DNA from: Rhizodiscina lignyota
Lineage: Eukaryota > Ascomycota > Dothideomycetes > Aulographales > Rhizodiscinaceae
Assembly: GCA_010015805.1 (NCBI GenBank)
Contig: ML978138.1
Span: 1 to 64,000, forward strand
Direction: 5' to 3'
DNA: 64,000 nt
The position numbers and the translations under genes are program-made. Of the stretch, positions 8,718 to 20,271 are shown piece after piece. Position 1 is the stretch's first letter. Each line of letters opens with the position of its first letter. The notes beneath the pieces are model-generated. The model had not been told where the DNA came from, searched no databases, and worked only from the letters and a program-made list of their open reading frames with translations.

Positions 8718-10604
8718 TCACCCCTTGACATAATAGTCAAGGGTCCCTGGGGAGGCAGCAGGAGAACGATGCGCGTCAGACAGTGGTAAGAGTACTGCGA
8801 CAGGCATATCCTCAACCAAACGCCGGATAATGCAGGGACGATTTGTCGCAAGACAGGTGGTGCAGGCAACACGTGCGTATGATTCGGCGGGCCACTGAGA
8901 TTTGGCTTTGGTGATTGCAGTCATGCCGAGACAAGTTCCACCGCCTCTGAACCAATTCATAGCGCGGGAGCGACGATCTTTACCTTTGATCAATGCTCTG
9001 ACATGCCGGTGGAGACTATCAGCGAGACTTTGAGAGCAGGTAAACGGCACTGCTTGTGAAAGTTCATCACCAAGGCGGATTGCGTACAGTGGAATTGTTG
9101 CATTGCGTTTAATCTCCAGGGCCATGGGGTTTGCCGGCGGAGAAGAGCCATCAGATCCAGCGGCAGCTCCAGTGTCTTCCGTAGAAAGCGCACCCTGCGT
9201 TGCAGATGGAGCGGGCAATCTAAGCATCGAAGACGGATCGACAGCTTCAGACTGCGGGAGTCTCGGAGTCTCGGAGTCTCGGGGCCAGGTGGCCGGTTCG
9301 AGTAGCTCATCGTCATCCAAAATAGGGGGAGGCCGCGACTGAGGGCCCGCGACAGCAGCACGAGCAAGGAGAACGGTGCTGCCCTTACGTCGAGTACCAA
9401 ACAAATCTGACGGGTAAGATATTGATGCGTCATTTGACTCTTGGACAATGTCCATGTCCTCAGGTCCAGCGACAGCTCGAACTGGAGATGGCAGAGCTGG
9501 CGTCTTTGGCACTCTCTGTTCACCAAAGGAGGGGAAACGCTGGCGATCAAGTCGTCGCACTGGCGTAGCGAAGATTGACGACGCCGAAGAATGGAAACGG
9601 CCAGACAATGACCAAGTTCGCGGCAAGGTTGCACGAGGGGTTGGTGTTTGGCGTTGAGGAGATTGGTCCAAGGCAAACCTTCGTCGTTTATTGCCAAGTT
9701 GAGCAAACGAAGCGCGTCCCGGTGAGTCGGCGTCCTGTGAGGCAGATACAGGATCGGAGGTGTCACTTTGATGCCGACGTACGTCAGTGTCAGAGGCATT
9801 CGACCCCGGAAGAAGCGCCTGACTGAGCACACCAGGAGTGGCCTCCGTCGAATCGAGTGGATGCGATACCGGCAGAACAGACGGATACACGACGGAAGGC
9901 GGATCGCGAGGCGCGAAGCCAAAGTCGCCCAAAAGTGTCGATGTAGACGAAGGGGATATTGGAGGCTCACTCGAAGGCGATGGATGCTTCATGTCGCGAC
10001 GAACAGTGGTCTGATGACGGGAAACTTGCCGTTGCAGAGGCGTGTAAGGAGAGGCCCCCAGACGTCCGTGGCCACCCCAGCGTCGTCCTTGCAAGGACTG
10101 TGAGCCCTGTAGAAGGTTTGGCACGAAATGCTCAGGTGGTTTTGCTGATATATGTCGCTCTGCGATTACTGGTTCGTTGCTTATACCAGAGGCAAAGGAT
10201 GTGTGCGCACTGATTGCCCGTCGACGAGTTGACCCGGCATCTGAACCTGGCGCTTTAGACGACTGTATGGAAGCCAATGGATGTGCGCCTTCTTGAGACT
10301 GATCAGTGTTGTAAGGTAGAGGTGGAGGCCGGACAATGTTTGAGGCCTCGTCCGAAGGGACTAGTGGTGCAGGATATTGCACGTATGGCCAAGAGGACCC
10401 GTGCAGATCTTGCTGGCGGTCATCGTGAGCGAGACCTGAGCGCTGATCAGGCCGCTGTGATGATGGTGAGGATTGTGTTGGAGGGGTGATGGTTAGGTTG
10501 ATGAAGGTAAGGCGAAGATGTTCACCCTGGGCACTAAGAGCAGACCGGAGGTTCTTGTTCTGTTCTAGCGTGGTATGGTACGTGCCATCTGGTTCGGAAA
10601 CCAT
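8718..10604 (-). CDS. Disordered protein with C-terminal Cys-rich motif
   Basis: Single exon, 628 aa. The ATG at 10602-10604 was chosen because the frame upstream of it loses coding character. Residues 1 to about 500 are low-complexity and rich in Ser, Pro, Asp and Arg, with many SP/TP pairs that could be phosphorylation sites. The C-terminal ~120 residues look folded: they begin near NATIPLYAIRLGDELSQAV, include a basic segment (HVRALIKGKDRRSR) and end in ARVACTTCLATNRPCI, a C-X2-C-X6-C arrangement like half of a zinc site, then a hydrophobic LLPLSDAHR tail. I do not recognise the family; the build (long disorder, small Cys-bearing end) suggests a nuclear or regulatory protein, which is inference. 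It is the only intact large gene in the first 13 kb. Confidence 0.6.
   Translation of the reverse strand: MVSEPDGTYHTTLEQNKNLRSALSAQGEHLRLTFINLTITPPTQSSPSSQRPDQRSGLAHDDRQQDLHGSSWPYVQYPAPLVPSDEASNIVRPPPLPYNTDQSQEGAHPLASIQSSKAPGSDAGSTRRRAISAHTSFASGISNEPVIAERHISAKPPEHFVPNLLQGSQSLQGRRWGGHGRLGASPYTPLQRQVSRHQTTVRRDMKHPSPSSEPPISPSSTSTLLGDFGFAPRDPPSVVYPSVLPVSHPLDSTEATPGVLSQALLPGSNASDTDVRRHQSDTSDPVSASQDADSPGRASFAQLGNKRRRFALDQSPQRQTPTPRATLPRTWSLSGRFHSSASSIFATPVRRLDRQRFPSFGEQRVPKTPALPSPVRAVAGPEDMDIVQESNDASISYPSDLFGTRRKGSTVLLARAAVAGPQSRPPPILDDDELLEPATWPRDSETPRLPQSEAVDPSSMLRLPAPSATQGALSTEDTGAAAGSDGSSPPANPMALEIKRNATIPLYAIRLGDELSQAVPFTCSQSLADSLHRHVRALIKGKDRRSRAMNWFRGGGTCLGMTAITKAKSQWPAESYARVACTTCLATNRPCIIRRLVEDMPVAVLLPLSDAHRSPAASPGTLDYYVKG
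9257..9280. repeat. 8-bp tandem repeat inside the 628-aa gene
   Basis: Three exact tandem copies of GGAGTCTC. An 8-bp unit does not keep frame when copy number changes, so it is a possible frameshift hotspot in the coding region. Confidence 0.8.
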
Positions 10605-13522
10605 GATGGCTGTAATGCGAAAATTGAGATGGAAAGGAGGATGAAATGCACATGCGGTGCAAATATAAAGAGTGGACGATTTGACGCAGGCGCAACCGCG
10701 ATATCTCGTGATCCGAGGCAAAGAGGAAAGCGCGACCGAGAAGCCACACGATGCACAGGACATTACTAAAACCCATTTGAGATGCGAAGAAAAAGAATTA
10801 TTATGGCAATGAAAGACCGTGAGGAAGATGAAAAAGCCTACACTAGATTCAGGAGAGCAAACCGGGCGCAAAGCTCTGAGGAGGGGAACTATGAAGTAGG
10901 CCCTGCTCAAGACATGGAGGGCGCGCTTGAGAAGGTGTAGCGAAGTCACGACCCGTAAACGAAAGCAAGTCAATCATACAGTTGTCGTCACGTACGGAGT
11001 ACTCCTTGGAGCATCCCTTAAGTGCAGAAGTTCGAACGTTATCCCGAAGGCGGGTCTCCAGGAGAGCTGGGCTGTCGACAACAGATCAGGAGGCCGTACC
11101 CGCAATGCCTGCATTATAGGAACAGCAGTGGTATGAGAGAGAAAACAATCCAGATCGTGTCAATTATTTTATGATGTCGTGAGAGGTTGAGTTGAAGTGG
11201 TGGTAGCGCAATGACAGTGGATGCGTTACCTAAGAGCAGCCACGGGCGGCCCGTATGCTAGACAGGGAACCGGGGTCTGCACACATTCTAAGAACGTGTA
11301 TGTAGCACGTGATGTACAATGCGACGAGAGCCTGGCCTCAGATGAGAGAATCAAATATATTCGCAGAGTGCGAATAACCGGCAAGGTGCACAATGAAAGG
11401 GTACAAGTGCGAAGGCAAATCAGGTATCTTACATATCTGTAGGCAGATTCGTTTATATGTTACGAGAGCCACGAAGATCAAAACATTCCAATTTGTGTAA
11501 CGTAATAGTAATTAATCAAGAGCCGGAGATCCTCTTGCCCTACTTAGTTGCTGCATATGCGGAGTGCATGGAACGCAAATCCTGGGCGAGCTTTCGCAAA
11601 TCTGCGCAAAGTCAATTAGCAGTGTCTAATCAAGAATCAAACCCAACTTGCGCAAGTACGATAAACAATGGATTGCGCTGCTAGGTTCTAATGGATGTAC
11701 ATCTGAGATTACACTTCTAGCTTGATTGACTACAGCGTTGAGACAAAAGTCAGTGCTAGAGGTATAACCATGTAGCTCACGTCCTTAAGCTTCCAGATTG
11801 AGAGCATATCGAACTTTTCCGGAAAAAGTAGACCATGTCAAAGAAGTATCTGCGTGTACACTGAGGGCTTTAGGCAGTGCGAGTTTCGATGTAAGAGGTC
11901 ATTTCTGAGAACACTGGAGTTTTGAGAGTGCCAAGTTCGATGAGGGCCTTTGTGGGAACAATTGGGTTTCGAAATACACTGCGATTCTCCGCAAAGCAGT
12001 GCATAGTGCACCTTGGCTTCCTCCGTCGCTCCGTTGGGGCGTATTTGGGCGATCGGGGGATATTTCCTAATTGGGACACCTCTCTCCGCAATCCCGCGCG
12101 AATATCCACTCCCAATGTCTTAGAGATTGTCCTTTGAAGTAGAGTGTCTTCGTACCCCTTAGAGTGTTTCGAAAGCACCACGGCATGTCATGATCATTAG
12201 GCACCGCTCAGACCAAGGGTACTCTAATGGACGAGTGTCAACTGCTTAGCGACGCGGTTGGCAAGGCGCCTCGGCTTCGCGGACAACTGTTGAAGGCGGA
12301 GTTACTTGGAGTATCTCAAAAGCACGCATAGACTTCAGAAGGTAGAATTGATGACTAGGGCAGGCTTGGTGAACTTGATTAGCGATTGCAAATGTCGTCC
12401 GTTTTGGAACATACCTGCAGTTCCCTTGATGGCGGCGGACCCAACCAAGGCATGCAGCAACTATAACGTCGTTACTTTAGATTCACGCCAATGTTGTCCA
12501 TGTTAGATGTCCAATATGTCCACCTATCCTGTCAATGTGCCATAAAGATGTTTGTTGCATTCTGCAAGCATCGCTCTCCACCGCGATGGACTTCGCTCGA
12601 TTGCACATGTGCCAGGAAATCGCAAAGGGCACTCCGAGCTACGCATTAGATAACTCCAGAGATTGAACTTGCTTTCATGGTACTGAATTTCGAAAGGGGC
12701 GTATCGAAAAGACAGCTACCAACTATGAGATTGATCGTTGGGCTAAGGAGACGTTGAAGCTCGAGAGGATAGATTCCTCCCGCGCACAGAGTGATCTGCA
12801 TGGCAAGTGAGTTGTACATGTGCCTTGCATCTCTAAAGCTCATTTCGGCTTAGAAATTAGCTTCCAAGAGTAAGTCTCATGATGCAGGAAAGCTTATGTA
12901 TCGACTGTTGTCGCAGAAACAGTTGGTGACCGAGTAATATCAAGATATGGTCCACCATAATGAAACACCATAACTAAGCTAAAGACTCAATCCCATAACA
13001 CAACTTTTTCGATCCCTTCAACGACGGACAAGAGGATTTCCAAACCCAATCAAGACATATCGCCAAAGCCTAACAGAGTAGCAGCTCATAGATGCAATCA
13101 TGATGGCTCGCGACTAGGTAGTAACAGGACTCTGCCATTTGCGGGGAGATTTCTGCACCACACATTCTCCGGGGAGAAGACACGTCCGAAAGAGCTGGAG
13201 AGGCTGAATGACCCCAGATGACTCCCGGAATATCTCATGTAGGATTCTGACCTGCAGTAAACCGTGGTTGACGACGCATTGAGAGAGCGATTGGTTACCG
13301 AATGTTGGTCGGAGAGGAGTACACCTGCCGATCATATCGTAACGCTCAAAATGCATATTCTCCGTCGCGACTCAATAGCCCGAGCAATGACGCGACATCT
13401 CGCTTCGGCGGTGTTGGAAAACTACGTTACAGTGCAAATCGAGGTAAACAGAGCAAGTATGTGATATAAAATCAGTGATGGTTTCACGGCTACCCGAGCT
13501 CAAGGCACATTCATTCTTCAAC
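10605..13522. other. 2.9-kb gene-empty stretch
   Basis: No ORF here has coding character on either strand and no tRNA-like structure was noticed. The composition is ordinary, without the RIP bias of the left edge. About 11900-12180 has a minus-strand open frame of about 100 codons (starting near 12181) without recognisable motifs. The right end holds the upstream region of the lyase gene. Confidence 0.5.
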
Positions 13523-15448
13523 ATGGCACGCTTTCAAGCTCTGTCGTTGTACCTGCTCTCATTCTGTCTTCAATCCTTCGCTTCCCCTACCAAAGCAGGA
13601 GAACCATTTCTGAAAGCCCTCAATTCATCAGCATGGATAATTGGCAACGACATCTGGAACCTCACGATCGCCCAGACATATGGGACGAAGCTCATGTACA
13701 AGGGATATGACCTTGTCGGCGAGGCTGTTGGACATTATGTTAGTTACAGTATGTTTCTTTCTTCTACAATGGAAAACAGACTGCTTTACCCGCTCACGTA
13801 ATACCAGACGGTGCCGTGGACAATCTCAACTGGACGTCGGCACGTATTGTCAAGAAGTCTGGCGACTACACCGACATCGCATTTTCGGCCAATGAAGGCG
13901 ACATGCACTGGGTGCTGACTCCGGACCTCTTTGGAGCGTACCAGTACTTCGTCAACCGCGCTCTCCCGACGCTTGGAGAGTTCCGCACACTTTGGCGATT
14001 GGACAATACGACCTTTACCCGCGGCCATACGAGTGAGAGAGATCAAGATCTCCCACCGCTCGCCTTGATTCTCAGCGGCACAAAGGTGCAGGACGAGACT
14101 TGGTTGCTCCCTAACGGAACATATGTCACAAAGTACGACTTTGCAACGTTCCTCCCAAGCATTGAGGGGAATTTGTCGTACTGGGGAGTTTACGGGCAGT
14201 TGAATGGGACTGGTGCTCAGATTGGATCCTGGTACAGTAAGTCGGAGCTGCCATGTCGATGCAGCACAGATGAGAGCGTTACTAACAGTAGTCGCAGTCC
14301 ATGCTGGCAAAGACTACTTCAACGGCGATCATCTGAAGCAGGAACTCATTGTCCACCGGGAGAGCAGCTCTGGTGATGCTGTGCAATTGAACATGATTCA
14401 CGGCACGCATTACCAGGCCGTCAGTAATGATACCTTCCCCGTTGGCAAGACTTGGGGTCCATGGCTGTGGTACGTGGTAAGTAATGCTGACAATCATTGC
14501 GGAATATTTTGGCTTCAGTGTGAGCTAACTGCTCCATTGCAGAATGACGGATCTGCGTCAGATGCCGCCCCGCGCGCGCAACAGGAGAACAAGGATTGGC
14601 CATACGCCTGGTTTCAAGACAGCTACGGCTATCACTCTCGAGGGAGCTTGTCCGGCCGTGTTGTTCTCTCCGATGGCCGTGCTGCAACTGGAGCAGCGGT
14701 GTTCCTCGGTGATAATCACCCAAACAAGACTGCGCTCGACCAAGGAAGCTGGTACTATTATCGCACGTATGCCGATTCGAATGGAAACTTCGAATTCAAC
14801 AACGTTCGAGAAGGCATGTGGGGATTACAAGCTTGGGCCGACGGCGGAAAGATTGGAGATGTCACGACTTCGTTTCTAAGAAACGACGTCAGTGTTGCGA
14901 AGAACAAGCAAACAAAGCTCGGAACGATGACCTGGAAGACACAAGGCCGAAAGAAGATCTGGCAAATCGGACAGATCGATCGCAAAGCTACCGACTTTGA
15001 ATACAGTGGTCCACCACATCAGCATGCGCGTGTTGTGAAATGCCCAGCAAACTTCACGTACACTGTTGGAAAGAGCACAACAGACGATTGGTGTTTTGGT
15101 CAGTCAGACATCGGGAAGTGGACAGTCTCCTTCGATGTGCCACCCTTTCCGAGCGGCTCTTCATCACCTGCTGCGGTCCTCTCCGTTTCCCTTGCTGGAT
15201 ACAGCTCCGGAGTGTCTTCAAACATCTTGGCGAACAATGTAATGATTGGCAACTTGACTTCGGAAGACATTCTCAGCGATCCATGTCTGTATCGATCAGG
15301 TACGTTGGCTGGAGAGTGGCACTACTACGAGTTTGAACTTCCAGCAGGAACGCTGAAGAAAGGATCGAACACGGTCGACTTTCAGTGTACGAGGACAACG
15401 CTTTGGCATGGGTTCATGTGGGACAGCGTAATGCTTGAATGGAAATGA
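13523..15448 (+). CDS. Rhamnogalacturonan lyase, PL4 family, secreted
   Basis: Four exons: 13523-13748, 13808-14236, 14298-14476 and 14543-15448 (introns 59, 61 and 66 nt), encoding 579 aa. The protein starts with a clear signal peptide (MARFQALSLYLLSFCLQSFA). The order matches fungal PL4 rhamnogalacturonase B: a catalytic beta-sandwich domain containing SGTKVQDETW, TKYDF and KDYFNGDHLKQEL, then a fibronectin-III-like linker (about GSLSGRVVLSDGRA) and a C-terminal jelly-roll carbohydrate-binding domain beginning near WQIGQIDRKATDF. The Lys in TKYDF and the His in NGDHLKQEL are candidates for the catalytic Lys/His pair known from the Aspergillus enzyme; I inferred their equivalence by context. 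It cleaves the rhamnose-galacturonate backbone of pectin by beta-elimination outside the cell. Several NxT/S sites fit secretion. The third intron is a multiple of three and stop-free, so retention would still give a readable protein. Confidence 0.93.
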
Positions 15449-15463
15449 AGCTCGCCTTTGACC

Positions 15464-17620
15464 TCATCCAGCGGTCGAAGGCTTTTCAGCAGGAGTATCC
15501 GTAGCTGTTCGCTTTTCGTTCAAAGAGAACTTGCTGAAAAGCGCGTCGGTTGTCTCCGAGTCCAAATGTAGCTTCGTCTTCGCCCAGTCACCAATACTTT
15601 GCTCATTCTTCTTCTTGACTTCCTTCTTGAGTTGTCCCGCCTCTTCTTCCACAGGCTTCCCGTCCTTCGAAAACTCTTGTTCATGCTCCTCGGCCTCGCG
15701 CTTCTCGACTTCTTCCACAGCTTGCATCTCCGCCTCTTCCCTCCCAACCTCCTCCATGTCAATGTCTTCGAAACCGATACGCCGGAGGATTGCGCCAGTG
15801 AGATATCTGTACCTCAGATGGCCCGAGACCACATCGGAAACATCAACATTCTCGATACCTTTGACAAACTCCGTCTTTCTGAGGCCAGCCACACCAAGGT
15901 GTAAGCTGCTCGTGCGGTAAAGAAACGCCAGGAGATAGTCGTTTTCAGAGTACACATTCACCAGCCGTCCAGATACTACCGCTCGCATCTTCCTCCAATC
16001 GGCTGAATCCGAGGACGCTGGACAGCCGAGAAGAACCACATTCTCCAGCAAGCCAAATGCCTTCCGGTCCGCAAGTGTCTTGAGACAGGTATATATGACG
16101 CGCGCGCCGAGTGAGTAGCCCACAAGACTCACGGGCCTTTCGCCTTGCACTTTGTTAATGAGTGCGTCAGCCAACAGTTCACCAGCCTTATCGCTCCTCG
16201 CTTTCGCAACGCTGAATGGATTGTCGACAACTTCAGCAACCTTGACGAGAGACAGCGGCCAGAGTGCTTCCTTGAATACGGCGAATATTGTGTTGCGGAT
16301 AATCGTTTTCTTAGCATAACTCCACGCCACGCTCTTTAGCAGTAACGTTAGGGCATTACCGAGTTCGAGTAGAGCCTCCATCTCATACTTCAGAGCGAAT
16401 CCTTCAATAGTCGGAGAGAGCACGCGCCAGGGACTGACAACATCTGCTTTGTCGGTCAACCATCCTGATATACCAATGGCGACACGCAATTTTCGGACTT
16501 CCTTGTCCTTCATGAAAGGTCGCCATTTGTGCAGTGGGAGGAAGCTGAAATCTTCGACTTCTCGAGCGTAATTGTTGACCATCTTGCCAGTCATTCTGCC
16601 ACCATACGCCCCAAAGATGCTTCCAATGAGCAACTCGCTCCCGGCAACTGCTCCCAAATACCCAGCCGCAGCAGTCTCTGCAAGTCCAAGACCTCCTGCT
16701 ACAGTGCCAACGCCTGCCGCAATGACAGGAGCAGCAAGACCTCCAGTGATTCCGACAATTGCAGCACCAGCGACTGCGGCCAAGCCGACCTTCCACTTTC
16801 TGCTGTTTGATCCCTCCTTGATCTTCTGCTCCGTCTCCTTCTCAGCATTCATCTCTACTGCATGGAGAAGCCCTTGCGCCACGTTAGATTCGTATTCAAC
16901 GAGTGAATCAATCGGAAGCTTTAGATTTCGTGTGAAATATAGCATCAGCGTCCGAGAATAGGCACTGTACGTCCCAAGACTTAGTATGAGCAGTAGCAGA
17001 GATTGTAGAATAAGCCTCTTCTTGCTTTCATCCAGTGCGGCCAGTGGCGTCTCCACCAACGGATATACATCTGCCAACTTGTCGACCATGGGCTCTTGCT
17101 TCTTCACGCCCTCGTCGTTCAGTAATTCCGAGCCCACTTTTGTAACCGCCGGGGTATCAGCACTCTGTGCCTTTGCTCCATCCACCTGTCCTTCAGCCTC
17201 TTGCTTTGAACTGACCACTTCTCCCACTCTCGCAACCACCTTGTCCCTCCACACATCGAACGTACTGAGCCCTGCACGCTTCAGCTCTTGCACCTTAGGC
17301 TCACTCAACTCTTTGATACGCTTCTCTGCCTCTTCCCTGAGCTGGTCCACTTCCTTCTCTTTGTCGTTATCATTGTCGTTGCTGCCCGCAGCCATTGAAC
17401 TTCCGAGGTTATCGTATCGCGAATCGGAGGGGAGGCCCGCATAGCGAGGATCGAAGGTATCGACGATGGTCTTGCGCATAGATGCTATACAATTGGCGAG
17501 AAGAAGTGTAAGTTGGCTTCGTTGCTCGGAGGTGGATAGAATTGTGCTGAGGGATTGTGCATCGTTGCTCGACTCCGTCGTCGCACTCGCAGTATCATGA
17601 TGGAATGGATTCAAAGGCAT
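15464..17620 (-). CDS. DUF726 / TMCO4-family alpha/beta-hydrolase (Mil1-like)
   Basis: Single exon, 718 aa. A helical N-terminal half with a hydrophobic segment (LLLLILSLGTYSAY, about residues 215-230) leads to a Gly/Ala-rich hydrophobic stretch (about residues 275-325) typical of DUF726 membrane insertion. An alpha/beta-hydrolase core follows, with the nucleophile elbow GYSLGAR near residue 500. NVVLLGCPASSD and LVNVYSENDYLLAFLYR carry further hydrolase-core positions. The last ~100 residues are charged and coiled-coil-like. The family includes human TMCO4 and yeast YFL034W (Mil1), a putative membrane lipase linked to AP-1 trafficking; that role is family knowledge, not shown here. It converges with the lyase gene, only 15 bp apart. 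Confidence 0.88.
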   Translation of the reverse strand: MPLNPFHHDTASATTESSNDAQSLSTILSTSEQRSQLTLLLANCIASMRKTIVDTFDPRYAGLPSDSRYDNLGSSMAAGSNDNDNDKEKEVDQLREEAEKRIKELSEPKVQELKRAGLSTFDVWRDKVVARVGEVVSSKQEAEGQVDGAKAQSADTPAVTKVGSELLNDEGVKKQEPMVDKLADVYPLVETPLAALDESKKRLILQSLLLLILSLGTYSAYSRTLMLYFTRNLKLPIDSLVEYESNVAQGLLHAVEMNAEKETEQKIKEGSNSRKWKVGLAAVAGAAIVGITGGLAAPVIAAGVGTVAGGLGLAETAAAGYLGAVAGSELLIGSIFGAYGGRMTGKMVNNYAREVEDFSFLPLHKWRPFMKDKEVRKLRVAIGISGWLTDKADVVSPWRVLSPTIEGFALKYEMEALLELGNALTLLLKSVAWSYAKKTIIRNTIFAVFKEALWPLSLVKVAEVVDNPFSVAKARSDKAGELLADALINKVQGERPVSLVGYSLGARVIYTCLKTLADRKAFGLLENVVLLGCPASSDSADWRKMRAVVSGRLVNVYSENDYLLAFLYRTSSLHLGVAGLRKTEFVKGIENVDVSDVVSGHLRYRYLTGAILRRIGFEDIDMEEVGREEAEMQAVEEVEKREAEEHEQEFSKDGKPVEEEAGQLKKEVKKKNEQSIGDWAKTKLHLDSETTDALFSKFSLNEKRTATDTPAEKPSTAG

Positions 17621-18310
17621 GACTGCGTTAACTCATGAAAGCTTCAGGAGCAGATCGGAAAGGCGCTGAATAATGAATTGTCTACTCGAGGATAGATTGG
17701 GTTCGTGACATCAGATTTACCCATGCATGATTAATCTACAAGGGGCTTGTCTCACACGTCACAGGAGTCCAATGGGCGGCAAATTCCTTCCCAGATCTTC
17801 ACCACCATCCACCTGCATCAACTTCAAAGGCAATCTTTCGATGCAGCTTTAGTTTATGAGAAACATACACAACAAGGGCCCAAGTGTAGTGATCGTCCTT
17901 TGAAGAACCACCCCTTGAGTGCCGACCAAGAAGCGTTACCGAGCCGCGGACTAGTTTTTGCCATATGCGCATACCTACTTTTATTACCCATCTTAGATCG
18001 AAACCGGCTATTCTCAAGGGTTTCAAAATTCCAAGCTAGTATTACTCCCATCACTGCTGCCCTTCAGGAACCAGACTATCATCCATTCCAAAATCGGATG
18101 CCATCTATTTCAATTACTACAAGAGTGTCCGAGACGAACATCAAACGCGTTGTGAGAACCATGTATAACAATTTTCACATATATTATTACCTAACTAAGC
18201 CTCCTTCATTCAAACTCGTTGGCATTCCTGGGCACTGTAGTCGAACCCAAGTAAACATATTTCACATCGGTAGTCATCAAATTTGAGTTGGGAGAACGCC
18301 ACCTATTCAC
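17621..18310. other. Intergenic region, no gene seen
   Basis: This lies upstream of the DUF726 gene (minus) and downstream of the HET pseudogene (minus). A 179-codon plus-strand open frame (17747-18286) lacks an ATG start and any domain; it is judged a chance ORF. Confidence 0.6.
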
Positions 18311-20271
18311 TCATTCATCGTCATCAGCGCTATCATCACCCTCACCAGTCAGGTTCATATTGTCTTCTAGTGGCGGTGTTGCATTGGGAGAGTTGATGAT
18401 TTCCTTCCAAATCCGAAGCGTCAGGAATAGCTGCGTGTGTACAAACACCAAGCAAACTTTGGCTTTAATCCGAACCTCCAATTCCTCCTCCTCCGAGTAA
18501 TCAAGAGGACCACCAGTTTTGCTTGCCGATACCAAGGCCTTTGACACAATAGCAGTCTCTCGTCCAGTGGTTTCAAATGCTTCCCAGATACGTTTTACAT
18601 TTTCGAGTGTGATGGGCTCGAAATCTTCTGTGGAAGAACCCTGCTTTTCACCATCGTGGGCAATGTCGGAGGTATTTGTCGATCTGCGAACATCGTTCGC
18701 ACCTTCCCGAGTCCGGACTGTCGCTTTGCGTTGTTCACGTGTCTTCGAGGGATCAACCGGTGCTTCCAAAAGAATCTCACACCACGGCGTACCATGGACT
18801 GTCAAGCCAACGATGACCATATAAGCAGTCCGTGTCATATCACTGTAGCAAAAGAGCATACCCACTGACTTTCCCGAGCCTGACTTTGGTACCCATATTT
18901 TCATCTTCGGAATCCAATAGCCCTCGCCAAACACTTCAAGTGGTGATGATAACCACTCGCTAATCCAGATGTTATTGCTGGAATATCCTGGACAAAGTTT
19001 CGGTACATCCAGATCCGTCGACTTTGTGCGTGGTTGTGCCGGAAGACTATTCGCAGCCAGGTGACACTTCACGTAGATGCTCTTCAGCTCGCATCGAGGC
19101 ATTGCATTCAATATATGGATGGCATTACCTCGCACCCTTACGAAGCACCCAAAATCATGCGCTGGATAACTTCAATCGTCCTTGTGCCATGACAGCTCTT
19201 TGGCACGCACCAAGTATATGCTTGGGGTGTTTGTTGGAGCGGTTGAAGAGCCATAGCAGTTTAGAAAAGCGTGCCAAAGTGTAGCGTCTCCGATATGCTT
19301 GGATCTGGGACTTTTAACGGGGTTCATCTGCAATTGTATCTTCAGGCCTCTGTTGGTCATCGAGAATGGATCCAAATCGCCGCGATGATAAAAGTTGAGA
19401 TGCCCAGCATTCGCAAAATGCGCTGGTGACTGTGCGAGGAGACCAGAATAGAGGCACGGAGAAGTGAGTTCGTCTGCCCAAGCAAAGATTGAGTGATCCT
19501 CCGAAGTCTTGATGATTTCTTCCTGCAGCCTGAGGAATGCCTTGTCGCCCTCGCCGTATAAAAGAGGCATATTGACACCGAATATCCCCATCAAGCAATA
19601 CGCAACGTCTTCAGGCCTGGTGGTTTCGCTTGGAAGCCCAAGACATGCGCTGCGAGATACTGCAAAAGCTAAGAAAGATGCGCCCCGACAGGACGGCTTC
19701 TTGGATATTGGTGATGGCACTGATATGCTTGGTCAAAACAGACTTTTTGCCTACAGATTCCCATTCCTCGGAGAAAAAGATCACCTCAGAGGGAGCAAGG
19801 AGTTCTTGTATTGTCCAGCCGCGTCTGAACCATCTGCAAGTCTCCAAAGAGGTCACAGTCGGATACTCGCGATGGGGAGGATCGTTCTTTGACACTCCCG
19901 ACAAATGCGCAAAGCATATAACTGCTTCCCTATACCACTTGTACATAGAGTTGATAGCTTCTGACAGCTCAGCACTAGAGCGTTTGTCGACACCTGTATC
20001 ATGTCTTCAGAAGCAAGGCTCTTCAGCATCGGAGAGGAGACGTACAGCAAGTATCGATCCAGAAATAGTCCAAACCAAATTCCAGCGTCTTCTCGGCACA
20101 TTTAAGAATCTTTGCAAAGCCCTCTTTGTCTTTTCCGCGGCCATTTTTCATTTCTTCAAATGACACCTCATTTCGACTCCATGTATGCGACAGTACCGCG
20201 TACGGCGGGACAATATCATCTTCCAGTTCATGGAAGCTTAGATCTTTAGCGCACAACAGTCTCATACTCAA
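18311..20271 (-). pseudogene. HET-domain (heterokaryon incompatibility) protein, decayed
   Basis: The start at 20271 (or the ATG at 20265) reads MRLLCAKDLSFHEL, followed by PYAVLSHTW, the hallmark opening of the HET domain, and FWIDTCC. A 52-nt intron (19994-20045) joins DTCC to VDKRSSAELSEAINSMYKWY. FRRGWTIQELLAP, MSWAS and PEDVAYCLMGIF-VNMPLLYGEG are all classic HET-D/HET-E family blocks. Two lesions break it: a 1-2 nt frameshift near 19621-19628, between the MSWAS block and the PEDVAYC block, and an in-frame TGA at 19172-19174, after which the same frame runs on for about 285 codons to 18311. The C-terminal part has no NACHT/WD40 repeats; it is a divergent, acidic-ended region. Functional HET proteins trigger cell death after fusion of unlike individuals; this copy cannot give a full-length product as written. 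Confidence 0.85.

Noticed and set aside
9103-10489. Several plus-strand open frames opposite the 628-aa gene
   Set aside because: They are antisense to a GC-rich, disordered coding region, which commonly leaves long open antisense frames; no motif supports them.
11870-12181. 103-codon minus-strand frame as a transposase remnant
   Set aside because: No DDE/DDD residues, no helix-turn-helix and no terminal repeats could be recognised.
17747-18286. 179-codon plus-strand open frame
   Set aside because: No ATG start, no motifs, and a single short hydrophobic run; it lies between two genes on the other strand.
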